This document shows, one piece after another, positions 12,605-27,600 of a stretch of 64,000 bases of DNA. This DNA comes from Syngnathus acus (taxonomy: Eukaryota; Chordata; Actinopteri; Syngnathiformes; Syngnathidae), in assembly GCF_901709675.1 (NCBI RefSeq), contig NC_051100.1, positions 10,080,786 through 10,144,785 of the forward strand, written 5' to 3'. Made by a program: the position numbers and the translations under genes. The notes under the pieces were generated by a model. It searched no databases. It was given only the letters and a program-made list of their open reading frames with translations, and had not been told where the DNA came from. The first letter of the stretch is position 1; every line of letters starts with the position of its first letter.

Positions 12605-15600
12605 GTAAGTTAGAATGGATAAACTCAAGGCTTCCATTTATGTTTTGCAAGTCAACAAGTGCAAGTAGTCAAGTTTGCATTGAAATGTCTTGTGTTGCTG
12701 CTATGTTAAAAAAATGTATGGCCTTTAAAAATGTACAGAATGTGCTTGCTTGAGAAATTGCCTACATTTTGCATCACTTTTTATTACTATTCGTTTTAGT
12801 CAGCCTCCACTTGGTTAGAATTTCTAAATAATTGTTCACAAAACAATAGCGGTGACAACAACCTGGGTTTTGCAGTTGCAGTTACTGAGCATTCATATTG
12901 GGAGTGTGCCAAAAGATCAGAGCAAGCAAACCTTCCTGAAGATGCTTATGCTCATTTGAATTGGAGATGAGAACATCTCAGCTGTTGTTTCCTGATTTCA
13001 TCAGGTTGCTTGCTCTCCGAGACTTCCCTTTGGTGTCAGTTCCGCAGCAGTGCCTGCTGTCACGCCATTTTTAAAAATATTCCCCCCCCCTTCTGTCAGC
13101 TGCAAATGAGTAATTGGTGAAATATTATCCAGCAAGACAAACAGAAATAAAACAGTTAAGGAAAATGTATCCACAAACCAATCATCTGGGAATGTAAAAC
13201 TTGCCCGCATTGCGTTACCATCTTATTAATTCCTTGACAATTTAATGCCGTAGTGTCCATGCGCTGGATGAACTTGCCCCCAGTGAGGCCATTGGGACAT
13301 GAGCGGGCTCGTGAAGTGCCATACATGCGTTATGGTCACACGGCGGTGCTACTGGATGAGACCATCTACTTGTGGGGGGGGCGCAATGACACCGAAGGGG
13401 CCTGCAATGTGCTGTATGCATTCGACGTCAGTAAGTAGAGAATGCTCACAATACATCTACAAACCTTTCTGCATTGATAGTCTGGTACTTCCTTAAGCGG
13501 AATAATCATGATATTAAATTTTCTTGTACTTAGAATATATAAGCTATATACACATAGGTGTGAATTAGGGTTGGAATGGTTCACAAAATCCACATTTTTC
13601 TCTTACTTGGCAAAGGAAGTTTTGTTTAACAAATGTGCAAAACAAGTAGTTTAGAGGTGCTATGGTTAATTGCTAATCAATTAGCAAAATAATTGATACA
13701 TTTCACATTGTCGAAATCCTATAGTCGAATTTCAGCCTCTCACTCAACAGTAAATATACTCAAATTTGTGCAGTCCCCCCCAAAAGCAGACTGATGATCT
13801 TTCAGGTGAATCGAAATACAACATCAGCTGGGATAGACTCCAGCTCGCCTACGACACTCATGAGAATAAAAAGAATGGAAAATTTGAGCTTGCGTTGTTT
13901 GTGGTAAATTTTTGTTAAGACTGTTTTACAGGCTATCCTTTAATTGAACCCACTATTGAACACTCCAATGCAGATATTTATTCCTTGCTATATATTACAA
14001 CTAGGCCAAAATAGCATGTGTAACACACACACACACCAAATCTCTGCTTACTTTTCACCAGAGGTTTGATGTAAAGCACTGACAATTAATTCAAGCTATC
14101 CCTGCTCTCTAGATACCCACAGATGGTTCACACCCAAAATTTCTGGAACCGTTCCAGGGGCAAGAGATGGCCACTCGGCCTGTGTACTGTTGAAGGCGAT
14201 GTATATATTTGGAGGTTACGAGCAGCTGGTGAGTCTTTGCCCTGTTTCCTTCTGGGTAATGGAAAAAAATATGTAGTGAAAGATACTTGTCCAGTAACTC
14301 CACTTGGAAAAACTACATACATGAAGATCGATGAGGGGGGTGTCAGGTCTAAGTACCATCAGACATTATTTTACACACTGAAAGAAGAGGAGAAGACAAC
14401 CAGTATTCTTTTTGCTCGCGAGGAGAGTTACGTAGAAGGCCCAGGTACAGACCTCCACCAATTCTGAGCTCCTCTTCCGCTATCTCCTCTTTTTATTTTG
14501 GTTGCCCTGGTTACAAAAGGCGTTGCTACACTAAAGGGAGGGGAGATTGTGGCTGTAGCAACGCTGATTAGCTAACTAACGAATGTTGTGTGGTGCGAGG
14601 CCTTGGCCGATTCATGACCCCAGCAATGAAGAGTCTGTCCTTAGTTGGTTGGCAGCCTCGTCATAGGCTGCGATCTCCAAACGTGCTGGGTGCCGTGTCC
14701 CTGTAAAACAATGCTCCAGACTTTCTTGCAAAGTTTCACACAATAATAATAAGAAGTAAATAATCAGATACCTCTCGTGCAAACACTCCAACAAACATTA
14801 TGTAAATCTGAGATAACTTGCATGAAGTCTACTTAAACAAACATTGAGTAAATATGGGATAACTTATGTGCAACTACTTCGACATGTATGTCTTTTCCGT
14901 AACACTTTATATCAAAGAAAAACTGTCCCGGTCAACAACAATTTATGAATAGAAACTACAAGATTTATTAAGAGAAAGAACTTCTCTCGAACTACAGAAA
15001 GAACAGTGTTCCAATGTGTTATCTTCGAAAGTATTCAGATGGTGACCAATATATATGTGTGCCTTCGACTTGTTGGCAAATTGAGTTTAGTATGAATTTT
15101 TGGTAACCACGCTGGTCTAGTGAAAATTCAAGTATTTAATTCCTTTCATGTCCTGCTCTCTAGGCTGATTGCTTCTCCAATGATATCCACAAGCTGGACA
15201 CCACTACCATGCATTGGTCTTTAATTGATACCATGGTAAGTTTAACAAAATATATATATATTTTTTTAATCTTGAATTGAAAAGAAGGGAAATGTTAGCT
15301 CATCCAGCAAGGCTTAATTCATTCACTCCTGCAATTATCTCTAGTTTTCAGGATCTTATGCATTCTAACCCGAGGACTGGCCACCACAGTCTATAATGCA
15401 AATGTTTTAAAAGGCCAACCACACAATTTAGAACTTTTTATTAGTGTCCAGTGCATGGAGTACCTCTGCAATAAACACTGTTGTTAAATCAGCATCTTAT
15501 ATTGTACAGCACATCTGCCATGTGCACAACTATTTAGAATTATTAAAGTAAAGTTCTACTTGTTAATTTTACATCAATTAATTAAACATGACATGTTTTT

Positions 15601-18600
15601 ATTCATGCTGAGTGCACATATTTGAACGACTCTTATTAAGGGTTATTGTATGCTGCGTTATTCACCTCACTGATTTACCATCCATTTGATTGCAATCACT
15701 TTCAGTTAAAATTCCATAAAAGTGGATTTATTTTTCTTTTGATTACTCTATTCCAACTGCAAAATAATAGCGTTCCCCTCTGGCACTCTGGTTGTTTCTT
15801 TTAATAGCGTCCAGTAGGTGTCACAATTTCCCTTCATGTCTCGTCTCAGTGTAAAGATAACAATTAACAGTGATGTGGTGTTAAAAGTTATGAAATCTAA
15901 TTTGTGATCATTCCGTTATTTTTGATTTGATTGTTTTTATTGATTTATTTTTAAACAAATGCACTCTATTTTTTCCTTTTAGGGCATTCCAGCAAGCTGG
16001 CGAGACTTCCACTCAGCAACCATCATTGGTACAAAAATGTTTGTATTTGGAGGGCGAGGAGACCATTTGGTCCATTCCATTCCCACAATGAGATCTACTG
16101 CAACCAGATAGAAGTTTTTGATACGCAGACCAATACCTGGCTGAGCAGCCCCGCAACACAGCTCTCACCTGATGGACGAAGAAGTCACTCAGCTTGTAAG
16201 GAACTCATTCAACTTGCTCAGCACTGCCATTTGGCTTCAAATCGTGCAATTCATCCCGGCGGGTTGTGTTATTTATGCAAATGTTATTAATCTTCATGCT
16301 CAATGGTTAATATAATCTCCCATTCTTGTCCATGTGCATATGTAGTTTGCTACAAGGGAGAGCTATACATATTTGGAGGATACAATGCCAATATGGACCA
16401 GCACTTCAATGATCTCTGGAAATTCAGTCCAGGTGAATGCTCTTTACATCTCTCAGTTGCTCTTTCCCTTGTGCCCTGTGATTGGCTGGCAACCAGTTAA
16501 GAAGTGTGCCTCGCCTACTCCCCATATACTGCTGCGATAGGCTACAGCACACCCGCGACCCTCGTGAGGATAAACTGTTTAGAAAATGAATGGTTTTTTT
16601 TTCATTAACGATTTGGGATAAATCTTTGTTCTAATGTTCAGTGCAGTCAACCAATCTAATGTTTTGCCAAGCATGTGTGTATGTTGTATCTCCCACAGCA
16701 CGGTCTCCCTCAGGATTTATTTTATCCCTATATACCAGGATGGTGAAATGTTTGCAGGCAGTTCAGGGCTAATATAGTAAATATATTAAAATATGCAATA
16801 AATAAGAAGACACTTCAAACAAACTTAAGAATATGTTTATGGACATATTTTGAAATATTCATAAGTCCTCCTAATTTGAACCACAACTATCCTCAAAGTT
16901 AAAGTGAACAGTTTTCAGAAGAATTATCAAGAGTTTTACACTTCAAACGGCTGACTTGTGGATATGCCTGGTTATATGTTTTTGATCTATGGCAGGGGTC
17001 ACCAACGTAGTGCCCGCAGGCTCCCAAGAATCTCATAAGTAGATCTATAGAAGTATTGCCGAATGATTTTATTCTGTTTCCTAATTATTGTGAGATGTAA
17101 TTAGCGTGATCAATGTCTTCGCTTATTTTTCAGGAATGTGTACCAAACTGGTAGGTAGCCCTTCCCAAAAATTGATCTCAGCTTGAAAAGGTTGGGACCC
17201 CTGATCACCTAATTAGGGCAACCAATGATGAGTTTTATAATAGATACATTTGTTGATTATTTGTTGATTAATCAATGAATGGGGAAAAACATAAAGCAGA
17301 ACAATTTTCTAAATCGAAAGTGCAGAAAATGCACTAACATTAGTAATGATTTAGTTGATTGTTTGGGATGTAACATGTAGAAATAGACCAAAATTATTGA
17401 TCATTGTTTTGCAAAGTTAAATTAAGAAAAAAAGATAGGTCTGCTTCATGGAAGACTACGGAAATTTGAGAATATTCTCTGGCAGAAATTTATTGATAAA
17501 ATGACGATCGATTAATTTGATAATTGATTAGTTGTCGATTAATTGTTGGAGTATACATTTTTTAAATTGCATCAAAGAAGTAAAATCGTCATGGTTAATC
17601 AGTTGCAGAAAGCAGTGAATATCAGTGAACGGGTTGTATGTATAACATGTCAATACGGTACTGTATGCATCTTTTTATCCCCAATAATCAACATCATTAT
17701 CAATGTGTGTTACTCTACAGAAGCCTTTTTATGGACAAAAATAGAACCCAAGGGGAAAGGCCCATGTCCTCGGAGACGTCAGTGCTGCTGCATGGTTGGA
17801 GATCGAATCATCCTCTTTGGAGGAACCAGGTAAAGCAAAAAAAATTGAAATAGTTGGTCACATACAGTAGATACAGCTTTGCATGTTAGTCACCGATTAG
17901 TCATGCTTTAATACACAACTACTCGCTGTATTTATTGACATTCGCAAATAAGGCAGATTAGTTTAACTTCTAATTTAAATCATGATCAAATTTAGGGAAG
18001 GACTGTTCTCTCTTCCCTACATGCCAATGTGATGGTCTGGCTGCTGTAGACGATCGCCTGGGATGATTTCATTGGTGGTCATAAGGCAGTAATGATAACT
18101 GACTGGTACCTGCTAAGGTGCCACTGTGCTGTTTCTAGGCCAGTAGCCAGTGGACTAATGAGGTAGCTAACGGCTTTTAGATGGCCCAGCATAGTTGGGA
18201 CCTGGGCTATTGTTATCACAAAGCTGAGTTATCAGTCAAAACCCCACTGGGAAAACCTGATAGTGCAGATGGGAAGGTTGCGGATAAGAGTCCTCTCAGC
18301 CCCACTACGTCTACAGGCCCGAAACTCCTTCAGACCTCAAACTCATGATAACTCAGTCTGGATGACCTCTGTATCATAGGTTTAATTACAGTACAAATAA
18401 TATTATTTCCATACATAGACAAAATTGTTGATTCCCCTCTGTTAATGAAAGAAACGCCACTATTTTCACAAAAATAATTTGCAACTGACGAAGTAATACA
18501 ATTCCACTGTTCATGTAAGATTGAGATCAGTTCTTGGTTAAAACCACACCTAAAGTATTCAGTGATTATCAGAGCAACATTCTTTTAAACCGCAGTACAG

Positions 18601-21600
18601 TAATGATAATAACTACATGCTCTGAGATCTTATCAAAATTGAGAAAAAAAATGTTTTGGCAGCAATTTAGGTCAGAAAATGTCCCAAAATGTGTTACTTG
18701 TATTACTTTGAATTCGTTAAGCCTTGGGAAGGTGCTACTTTTAAGTTCTCTTGTTCTTAAAAAAATAATTTCAATCTGTTGCCTAAATTTTATAATCATA
18801 AAATTATCACGGGTTTACAGTGAGGCATTTTGCAGTATGAGAAGCACAATTTTCCGAACGGCGTTATTCAGATAAATAACAGCAGACTCAAGATGGTGAC
18901 AATAATATGTTTGATTTTATTTTTTTTTTTTACCTTAAATACAATGTAATCTTAAATGTTGACTATAATCTGTTCCGAGATGCTGGTCAATATCCAGTTT
19001 GATGATTTCAGGAGAAAACATCCTAACAGGACCTAATAGAAAGTTGCACCGTCCCATGATAAAATGTTTATTAAATGTACAAGCCATATTTGAACTTGTT
19101 TTTAATGGTGACGTAAGTGTACAAATAAGGTCTCCATTTTACATTTGTTGAACAGCAAAACACTAAACTTAAATAGCAAATGAGTAATCAAAGTCACGCT
19201 TTTTTAAGCACCATTAAAAAAAGTGTAATGTTACACTTTGAATTCACAGGACACTACTCTAAGCAAAATCATTTTGAAGTGAACCAGAAATACTGATCAC
19301 TAATGAAAGCCATGTTAAGATAAATAATGTACCTTGTGTTTTTGTGTCTTGCAAAGTTAGCCTGCCTCCAATTTGCGTTGTACAGTAAAACATACTTAAA
19401 CACTGTTTTGTTTCCCCTGGATATCCCTATCCCCTGGATTAGCCCATAGTGGATTTCACCGGGACTCGATTTCCTGTTGAGAACAAACTGGGCTTGAGTT
19501 GGTAAAACTCATCAGTTAGTGTGGTTAGAATCACGGGAACGATGAAAGAAACAACACACTAATTCTACAATCTTCAAATCAATGGTCTTCTCAATTTAGT
19601 CCACTTGTACTTTGTCTGGTTGGCCCAAACCACTGTTTTGTTACTATCCACATAAGTGTGATCTTAAGACTCCTGTCACAAATTGACCACACATTTCTAT
19701 TGACTGGCATTTCATGTTTGTTTAGATGAGCACCTGTAAGCTTCTTACGCACAGGAACTCCCATAAGAACGAGTACGCACTGAAGTAAGACGCACAAATG
19801 CTCACTAAGTGGCTTCTAAGTAGTTTTTTTTTTAATTATAATTACTTCCTTTATTTTTTTTTGCATGCAATCAAGATTGCCCATCCGTGTTAATTTGCAC
19901 TACAAGATGGTAAAAGAAAGTTTTTTTTTTTTTTTTACTTTAAACCATTCTGTTATAAAGGGGCCTGGTTCGTGTGTTTGTTTTTACATGACCTAACAAC
20001 AGGAGGGCAGTTAACAGGCCTAAAAAGTTATTGGTATCTGTCTTTATGCAGCTGACGAATGCTTGCACAGGCCCCATGAATTATGCGCCGGACACGTTGC
20101 TTGTGTTCTTTTGTGAGTCTGCTCATTTGGTAGGTCGGCCCAAGGAAATTGTGTTCAAATTTATGGCTCACATTTTGTTTTCCTGGGTTGGTTGTCCTTT
20201 CAGACTGATCTTAAACAGAGCCCCTCTGTTGATATTTATTCTCAGTCTTAGATTTGTGTTGGCAATTATTTATTGCTTTAGTGAAGTACAATAAAACCCC
20301 GGAACTCCCAAATCGCCCAGCTTTCAAAGGCATTTTGATGTGTGAAATGATCAGTCTGAGCTAAATGCAGCAGGTGAGTTAAGCTGTATAGGATGTAAAA
20401 AAATGTTTTTAGACAAAAAGATCATTAATACAGATTGTTCTGTATAGGATGTAAAAATTGGTCTAAGACGAAAAGATCATTAATACAGGTTCTTCTGAGT
20501 CCATGTGTCATTTTTGCACAGGAATTGACCCAATTTATAGCATGCTTCAGAAATGGAGTGTACACATTGCTTAAGGGTAAATGGCTGGATAGTTTTGGCA
20601 GCCTAGAGTGCCACTTACGTTAGTGTAAATTGGCATGCTGAGCTCCAGAGAGGCGCGAAATTCTGCCCCATCACTGATTTATGACCTGAGGGAGCATTCT
20701 TTCTCACGGAGTGCAATTTGATCTGCCCTTACCACCTCTGCTACACTCATTTGCCGAGACCTGCTCATTGCCCCACGAAGGACGACCCATGCATGACTAA
20801 CTCCACCTGCACTGACCTTCACCTACCAAAGCAATTAACTGCATACCCTGCAAAGTGAAACATCCAATATCTCTGAGCTCCATGCAAGTCACTGAACATA
20901 CTCCAGCTTTATAAATGATCTTGTTTAGCTTTAAGTGGCACAGCTAAGATGAGTGCACAACATTCTATGGTAATGGTAAATTGCTAAATTATTTTTAGGG
21001 CTGGGAACTGGGCATCATTTGAGGGGTATAGTGGGACAAGGACATAACAGATTGGCACACTGTGAATGGACAGATTCCAAGCTGTTCGGGAGAATCTACT
21101 GCTTATCATAATAAAGTGTATTTGTACCATAATATAAATATAAAATCTTGTTTGACATAATCTCTAAGTTTTTATTATTGCAATTCATTCATCCAAGAGT
21201 ACGACACTAACAAATATTGTAATTAGTTAAAAATATTACTCGTCTTATTTTTCTTTTAAAGTGTAAAGCATTCCCAAGTGCAGTGAGTCGAGATTAAATG
21301 CATTTTTGTTTCAACACCTTTGTAGTTCCTTTTGTTTAAAAAGTAGTATTTTAATAAAGCCTTTAATTGTAGTGTAGAAGCTGTTTTGTAGATTTCAAAC
21401 CAATCTTGCCAAATTGAATTTATTCTTAAAGCAAATCATTTTCATTACTGAATAAGGGAAGCAGTCTACAAAATGGTTTAGATGTTTGGCGGTATAGAAG
21501 TCATAGTTTTCAAGTTGTTGGCCCATGCTTCTAGCTCGAGAGACTGTGTGGTTGCTTACGACTCGTTTCAAGGGAGACCACATAGCAGGTAATCTCACTG

Positions 21601-24600
21601 GTAGCCAAAACATCCCAACACAAAACCTCTTGTTTATTCCACCAGAATCTCACCATGATATTTAATCTGGGTGGAATTTGACTAGTGAATTTAAAACAGC
21701 AATTTGCTGAGCCAGTGATTTTCTACCTTGTCCACTGATCTTGTTTTGCTGATCAGGAGGTCAAAAGTCTGGTGCCTCGATATCACCTATAATACCATTT
21801 AGCACCTTATCAATGGCGGAAAGGGCTGCTGTTATGATAGTCCAGCTGGCTAAAGTGTAGCTTATCACCGTTGAACCTGATAGTTTCAATTTTAGACTAA
21901 ACACTACGTTGGACTTTGCCAGTTGATTATTGAACCGTTTTTTTTTCTTTGTCTTTTCCCCAATGTATTTTATATAATGCTAATGACGCCTTATAAATTT
22001 TAACTTTGAATTTATGGTCAAACATCGTTGTCCATTGCAGCTGCACTTGTCGTATTCCGTTTTAAGACATGCTGCGGAGACGCTTGGCTCCACGCAAACA
22101 CGATTATCAACTCTTCAGTTATACACATGTTGTCATTATCCCGTTCGTGTCAAAGGGTAGGTTGCAGAGGTTTCCTTTTAGGAATTGACAGTCGGCTTTT
22201 GTGTGTGTTTCATATGGCTGAGATAAAACTTGTCAAACAGCGAGGTGACCTGAGATGGATTTGGGGCATCTCGCACGTGCGGTACGAGACCTTTGGGCAG
22301 CACAGCAATTCAGTGATTTACCCTTCAAAGACGTTAGCATGCTAGTATTTCATCTGCATCTTAACCCTCCTTAACCCACCAACAGCCTGTATACGTTATG
22401 GAGTCATAGGGGTGAGTGCTCCACGGCAGCTCAAATAAACAACCTGCATAGGTGACAATCTGTAATGTCATTCAAGTAAAATGACATGTAAAATAAAAGT
22501 CGAACATTGGATTCAATATTCCTGTCATGGTATTTTGTGGCAAATGTGCTCTGAAGACCAATGATTCATTTATTACATATTTCAATATTTTAGTTTTGAC
22601 CAATTGTGACTAGAGGAAAAGATTTCTATAACTCAAGGTTTAAAGGCATCACATAATATAGTTTGCGATCAACCATGAAAAGAACAACCTGTTTCTGCTG
22701 TACATTATTCTGTATTACAGCATCATCTTTAGGATCTTGCGCCATTTGGCCTTGACACCCATTTTATGAATTGCAGCTGGATAATGTGGCAAGAGTTTTA
22801 AAACTTTAATATGCCACCTCAACCACCTCCTATAGATTGTAACCAGCTGTGTTACGCCCAAAATAGTAATTCATGTCTTTCTTCTTCCCATCAGCTCCAA
22901 GTTTGTGTCGGTGTAATGTGATTAAAAAAAACAACCCTGCAAACGCAGCGCTGCAAAGAGAAGCCCAATAAATAAATGTGTGAAAGGGTCACTTTGCACT
23001 TTTGCTCCATTTGAAAGGCAAATTAGATTTGTAGTCAAATCTTAGAATTTGAGATTTGGATATAAATAGCAACTGGCATTGTCTAATCTGAAAACAGGCA
23101 TCTTCAGGAGCCAGAAGTAGTTAGTGTCTCACTCTCATCATGGGGCTACAGGTCTTAATCCAACTTCCAGCCACCACTCAGGAGGGGGCACAGATATGTT
23201 GGTAAGACTTGGTGAGACAGCAAAGATTAAGGCAGAAAAAATGGATGAGAATCTAACAATGAGTGATAGCAATTGGATTATCGAAACCTTCGTTTACTGT
23301 TTTTCAAGAATCCAGTATGCCATTTAAAATAGGTCAGCAAAGGAAGCTTAATTAACGTCACCAACCATCAACAGTCCAATATAAAATTTGGATACACGCA
23401 TAGTTGTGCCTACAACCAGTGCATCACGCATCTAGGTTCAGAAGTTGGACTCAAAATGTAGATTTTGCTTTATGACGGAATCTGCATCCCAGTGTTGATT
23501 AATTTTTGCCACAAGTTTTCCTAGAACCAGCTGTTAAATTCATTTGTTTTTTTTTCTTCTTCTCTAAAAGGCTTACAAAACTAATTAAAAGTGTCTGTTC
23601 AACCTGATAAGGTGTTTTACAGGAAGTTGTAGTGTGTGCGATAAGTTCCTGTGAGCTAGATGGTCCTGAAGGAGCAAAGTTCAATAGGATGTTGTAGCGA
23701 AAGGAACAGGATGAAGATCGTATCATTCCAAGAATGAGGATATCGCCAATGAAATGACTCAAAACACTCCAACAGATCATCATAACTTTCCCAACCAACA
23801 CTTGGCATTTCTTGCTGGTGTTTTTACAACACGGTTTGGCATTTACATGGATGAATTCCCAGTCTGGAATCCTCCTTGGCTCTGTAATGTTCCCTCATTA
23901 GTTTTAGCACAGTAGTTGATTTTCTACTGTTTCAGTGGCCTACTTTCAAAGATAATTAGGGGGGAGACGTCAGCGCTTTACTAGAGAAGACGGCAATTGG
24001 GTGATTAGACACCCTCATTGAGTGTTGTTTGAAATAGCAACCACTGTTGTTTTAGTGGGGGAGTATCGCTCTGGCTTCTTTTAGACTGGGAACCGTCGTT
24101 GTTGCGGGGTCGGGGCAACCAACTTTCACACGTAGCGATACTTTGCTGATCGAGTAACAAAGTGAACCATCAAACACCAGGACGCCACATAAAGTCAAAC
24201 ACTGTGACTTTCCCGCTTCCATCAACTCCCCCTTTTCCTTCCCTTACTTCTAAGATCTTTTTGGCTTGTTTTACAAAGAGCAATAAAACATTAATGTGCT
24301 GCTGGATTTCACACCCAGGCTAATATTGTCCATGAGTAGGCGAGAAAGTTGTGTCCCAGCAATACAGTTGTCATTTCTCTTGATGATCTTAAGGCATTTT
24401 CTTATCTGTACCTTTTTCACGCATCAGCATCCAAGGCTGACACTCTCTCGCTGTGTGAGTTGTTGACAGCTAGTGCGCTGCATTGTGTTCTCGAGACAGT
24501 GGAGTTACTTATGCTGCTGTTGGTGTCATTCCAACATGTTCAACTTTGCATAACCTTTAACAACAAATGTTGAGGCACTGACAAGAATTAAAAACTCAAC

Positions 24601-27600
24601 AAACAAATTGAGTTGCCAACAGCACGTATGATGATTATGTCACATTAATTGGTTTTGCTTCCTGAACTACTGAACTCTAATGGCTCAGATGTATTTTTCT
24701 CTTTTACAAACTATTCCACTTGTCTCTTGCCTTATTGGGCTCATTTGTTTAGCACATTATGAGAGCAGTTTGGCAATTATCAACCATTTGTAATGCACAA
24801 TAGAACACATTATAAATCACAATTTGTATTAAAATGTTCAAAATCAAAGCGGGCATGTAAATTGCTAACTTAATCTGTTTCTTTCTACAGCAACTAGATA
24901 CTACTAGCAACTAAGATAGGTGAAAATAATCCTCCATTATCTGTTGCTATTGAATCGGTCTGCACTTCTACAAGCCTGCTTCTTCTTGTCTTGCGTGCAG
25001 TGCCCATTACTTGAGTTCGGTATGTCACATAGATTCCCTCCATCTATTTTTCTGTGGTATTTTCTTTACCAACATTACTGTTACCCCTAAACCAGTGGCG
25101 TCAAACTCATTTTTTTCGCGGGCCCCATTGTAGTCATAGCTTCTTTCGGAGGGCCATTATGACTGTCAGCCCAAATAAATGTATGAGCACCTCATATTAT
25201 ATCCAGTAAAAGCTACAAAACAAACTGACAAATAACTCGTTTTCAAATCAGACTAGTAAAAACTGGTCAAATATTAAAAAAAAAAAAAAAAAAGATATCT
25301 TTAAAAGTGAAGACAATTTGCAATTCTAGTAATGACACACGAATTTGATGCACAATTTGTCTTCGCGGGCCGCATAAAATGATGTGGCGGGCCGTATCTG
25401 GGCCCCCGGGCCTTGAGTTTGACACCCGTGCTCTAAACGTTTTAGGCATGACACTTGAGTGATGTTACTGCCAGTCGGCCTATATGAAGGACGGGAAGCA
25501 AAGATAAGAGTCACCGGTTTTCCGATGATGGGACGGTGTTGTTGAAGGTATTCGATTGAAGGTTCTCTATAAGCCTGGGTGGATCACCTTTTTTGGGGAA
25601 GGGGGCGTAATGACTTCCACAGCTGGCCCTCTGGGACGACTGTGCTCGTGCTCTGCTCCTCTCCTGGCTGCTTTAAGCCTCAAACATGTTTGTTTGGGGA
25701 AGATTAGGAGTGTAAACCCCTTACAACATCCTGAACACGCAGCGAGAGGGAGACGCGGTGGCGGAGACAGCGGGAAAGAGAAATAGAGATTGATGAGTTG
25801 GAGGGGTGCGGGGGATCCTCAAACTATTTCATCAACTCCCAAGTAGGGATGCACTGGTCCCATGTTTTCTCTCCCTTTAATGTACGGGTGTGTGGTATAA
25901 AAAGGATGTTTAATAGAAGGTATGAATTTGCCCGAAAATAGATTTGGACCCTACTGACCAATCATGATGATGTATCTTGATTACATCTGAATCTCCTTTT
26001 GTCCTTACTACTCAAGTGTGTCATAGATGCCCCAATTTTAGGCCTATGGCCAGCCACGATAGAAAGTATGTTTAGAGTATCTGCTTTATTTTTGTGTTCT
26101 TAAAGACGTGAGTTATTGCGACTGATATCTGGAGTTTTGGACTAATTTGTATTATGGGGAATAAAATGGCAAGTTGCAGAGCTGCTTAATGTTACTGCTG
26201 AGTGTTAATTGTGACTCCTGAAATCTGATTAGTCAAATTGAATGCACTTGATTTCTTTGTTATGATTGAAAATGAATCGGTGAAGTCACGGATAAATGAA
26301 TGCATTACAAAAAAATAAATACCATTGTATTGTTTTCATTTAAAATATCAGCAGTATTATTTCTTGTTTGCACTAGTTTGAATCAGGTGCTAACTTTTAA
26401 TTCCGACTTCTAATCTAATTTGTAATATCGTTATTTATTTCATCAATTTAGTTTCTCTTCTCTTGGCAGTGATGCACCGAGTGTGTTACAGGTGTGTTTG
26501 CATATGTGCATGTTGCCATGGCAGGAAACAGATGCGCAGTGATATGAACGGCATCACATGTCTGGGAGGCTATCTGTATGGGCCAGCCTGTCTTACTGCA
26601 CTGCTCGACTTCCTGTGGGCTTAAAATCAAGCTGGCCGTGATAAGGAGAGCTGAGCGATGTGTCACCAGCACATTTTGGTTTTAATCGTCTATGATTTTT
26701 TGGTTAACAGTGATAAAATGTGCAAAGAAGTTGAATTAAATTAGGTGATGCTGCCCTGTGTTAATTTCTTTCTCTTTGATAACTACAAGCTATTGTCTTT
26801 GTTGCAGTCCCTGTCCTGAGCAAGGAATGGGTGATGAATTTGACCTCATGGATCATTCAGACCTCTACATCTTAGATTTCTGTGAGTATCTCTGTCACCC
26901 ATCGCTTTTCCCCCACATATTTCCAAACTGATGTAGAGGGGCATTGTCTGTTAAATCTGAGGTACACTTTGGGACCTCTGCAGACAAAAGTCACTTTGGT
27001 GAGCAAGATTGATTTTATTTTAAGGGATCGGCCAATCATCTGTACCCCAAAATTAAGGAAATCGGGGTCCATTCTGATCGCTGCGCCCCTTGTATGTACG
27101 TATATGTTCCCTCTTTTAGCCTGAAGACAGAAATATGGCCGTTGAAGTGTAAGCCAACTCCAAAGTACAAGCTCTATGCAAGCTTCTGCTTCATATATAC
27201 ATTCATCTTAGATCATACACATCCTCTGCATCACTTTAATAGCATTCAGATGAACATGATAAACAGTACTTATACAGCATTCACGCTATTCAAGCCTATT
27301 CATTATCAACCATGCAATACAAATGGCTTTACTGTGGTTGACAGGTAATGAGTTGTTTAGCACATCATGACACCAAGAGTTGTTTCTTCTATTCTCCTTA
27401 CTCTGCCTTCACCATCATTTGAGTACATTCTGAGCTGAATGCAGATTTGCCTGAGCTCCTCTGGGATTGTGTGAAGTGAAGTGTTTGAAGTAGTTGCACT
27501 TTGTGGTTTGATTGCGGCTGTAGCTCTTATGGTTCACCCACCTCGTTGAGACGGATTGTTTTCGACGTGGTTGAATTTGTTGATAGTCAACGTAAAGTAT

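Larger units (their letters stand above)
17830..26807 (+). other. klhdc3: klhdc3 intron 7 (9 kb)
   Basis: This intron is ten times longer than its neighbours. Apart from one hAT MITE (25.09-25.43 kb), a short tandem duplication (20.38 kb) and T-rich tracts, most of it looks like unique DNA. Several blocks of balanced composition (about 20.0-20.3, 22.05-22.35, 23.9-24.55 and 25.55-25.8 kb) stand out from the AT-rich background and could be regulatory. I found no nested gene on either strand. Confidence 0.6.

Noticed and set aside
14123-14467. 114-codon frame in another reading frame
   Set aside because: It shadows klhdc3 exon 3 in the wrong frame and runs through its donor site.
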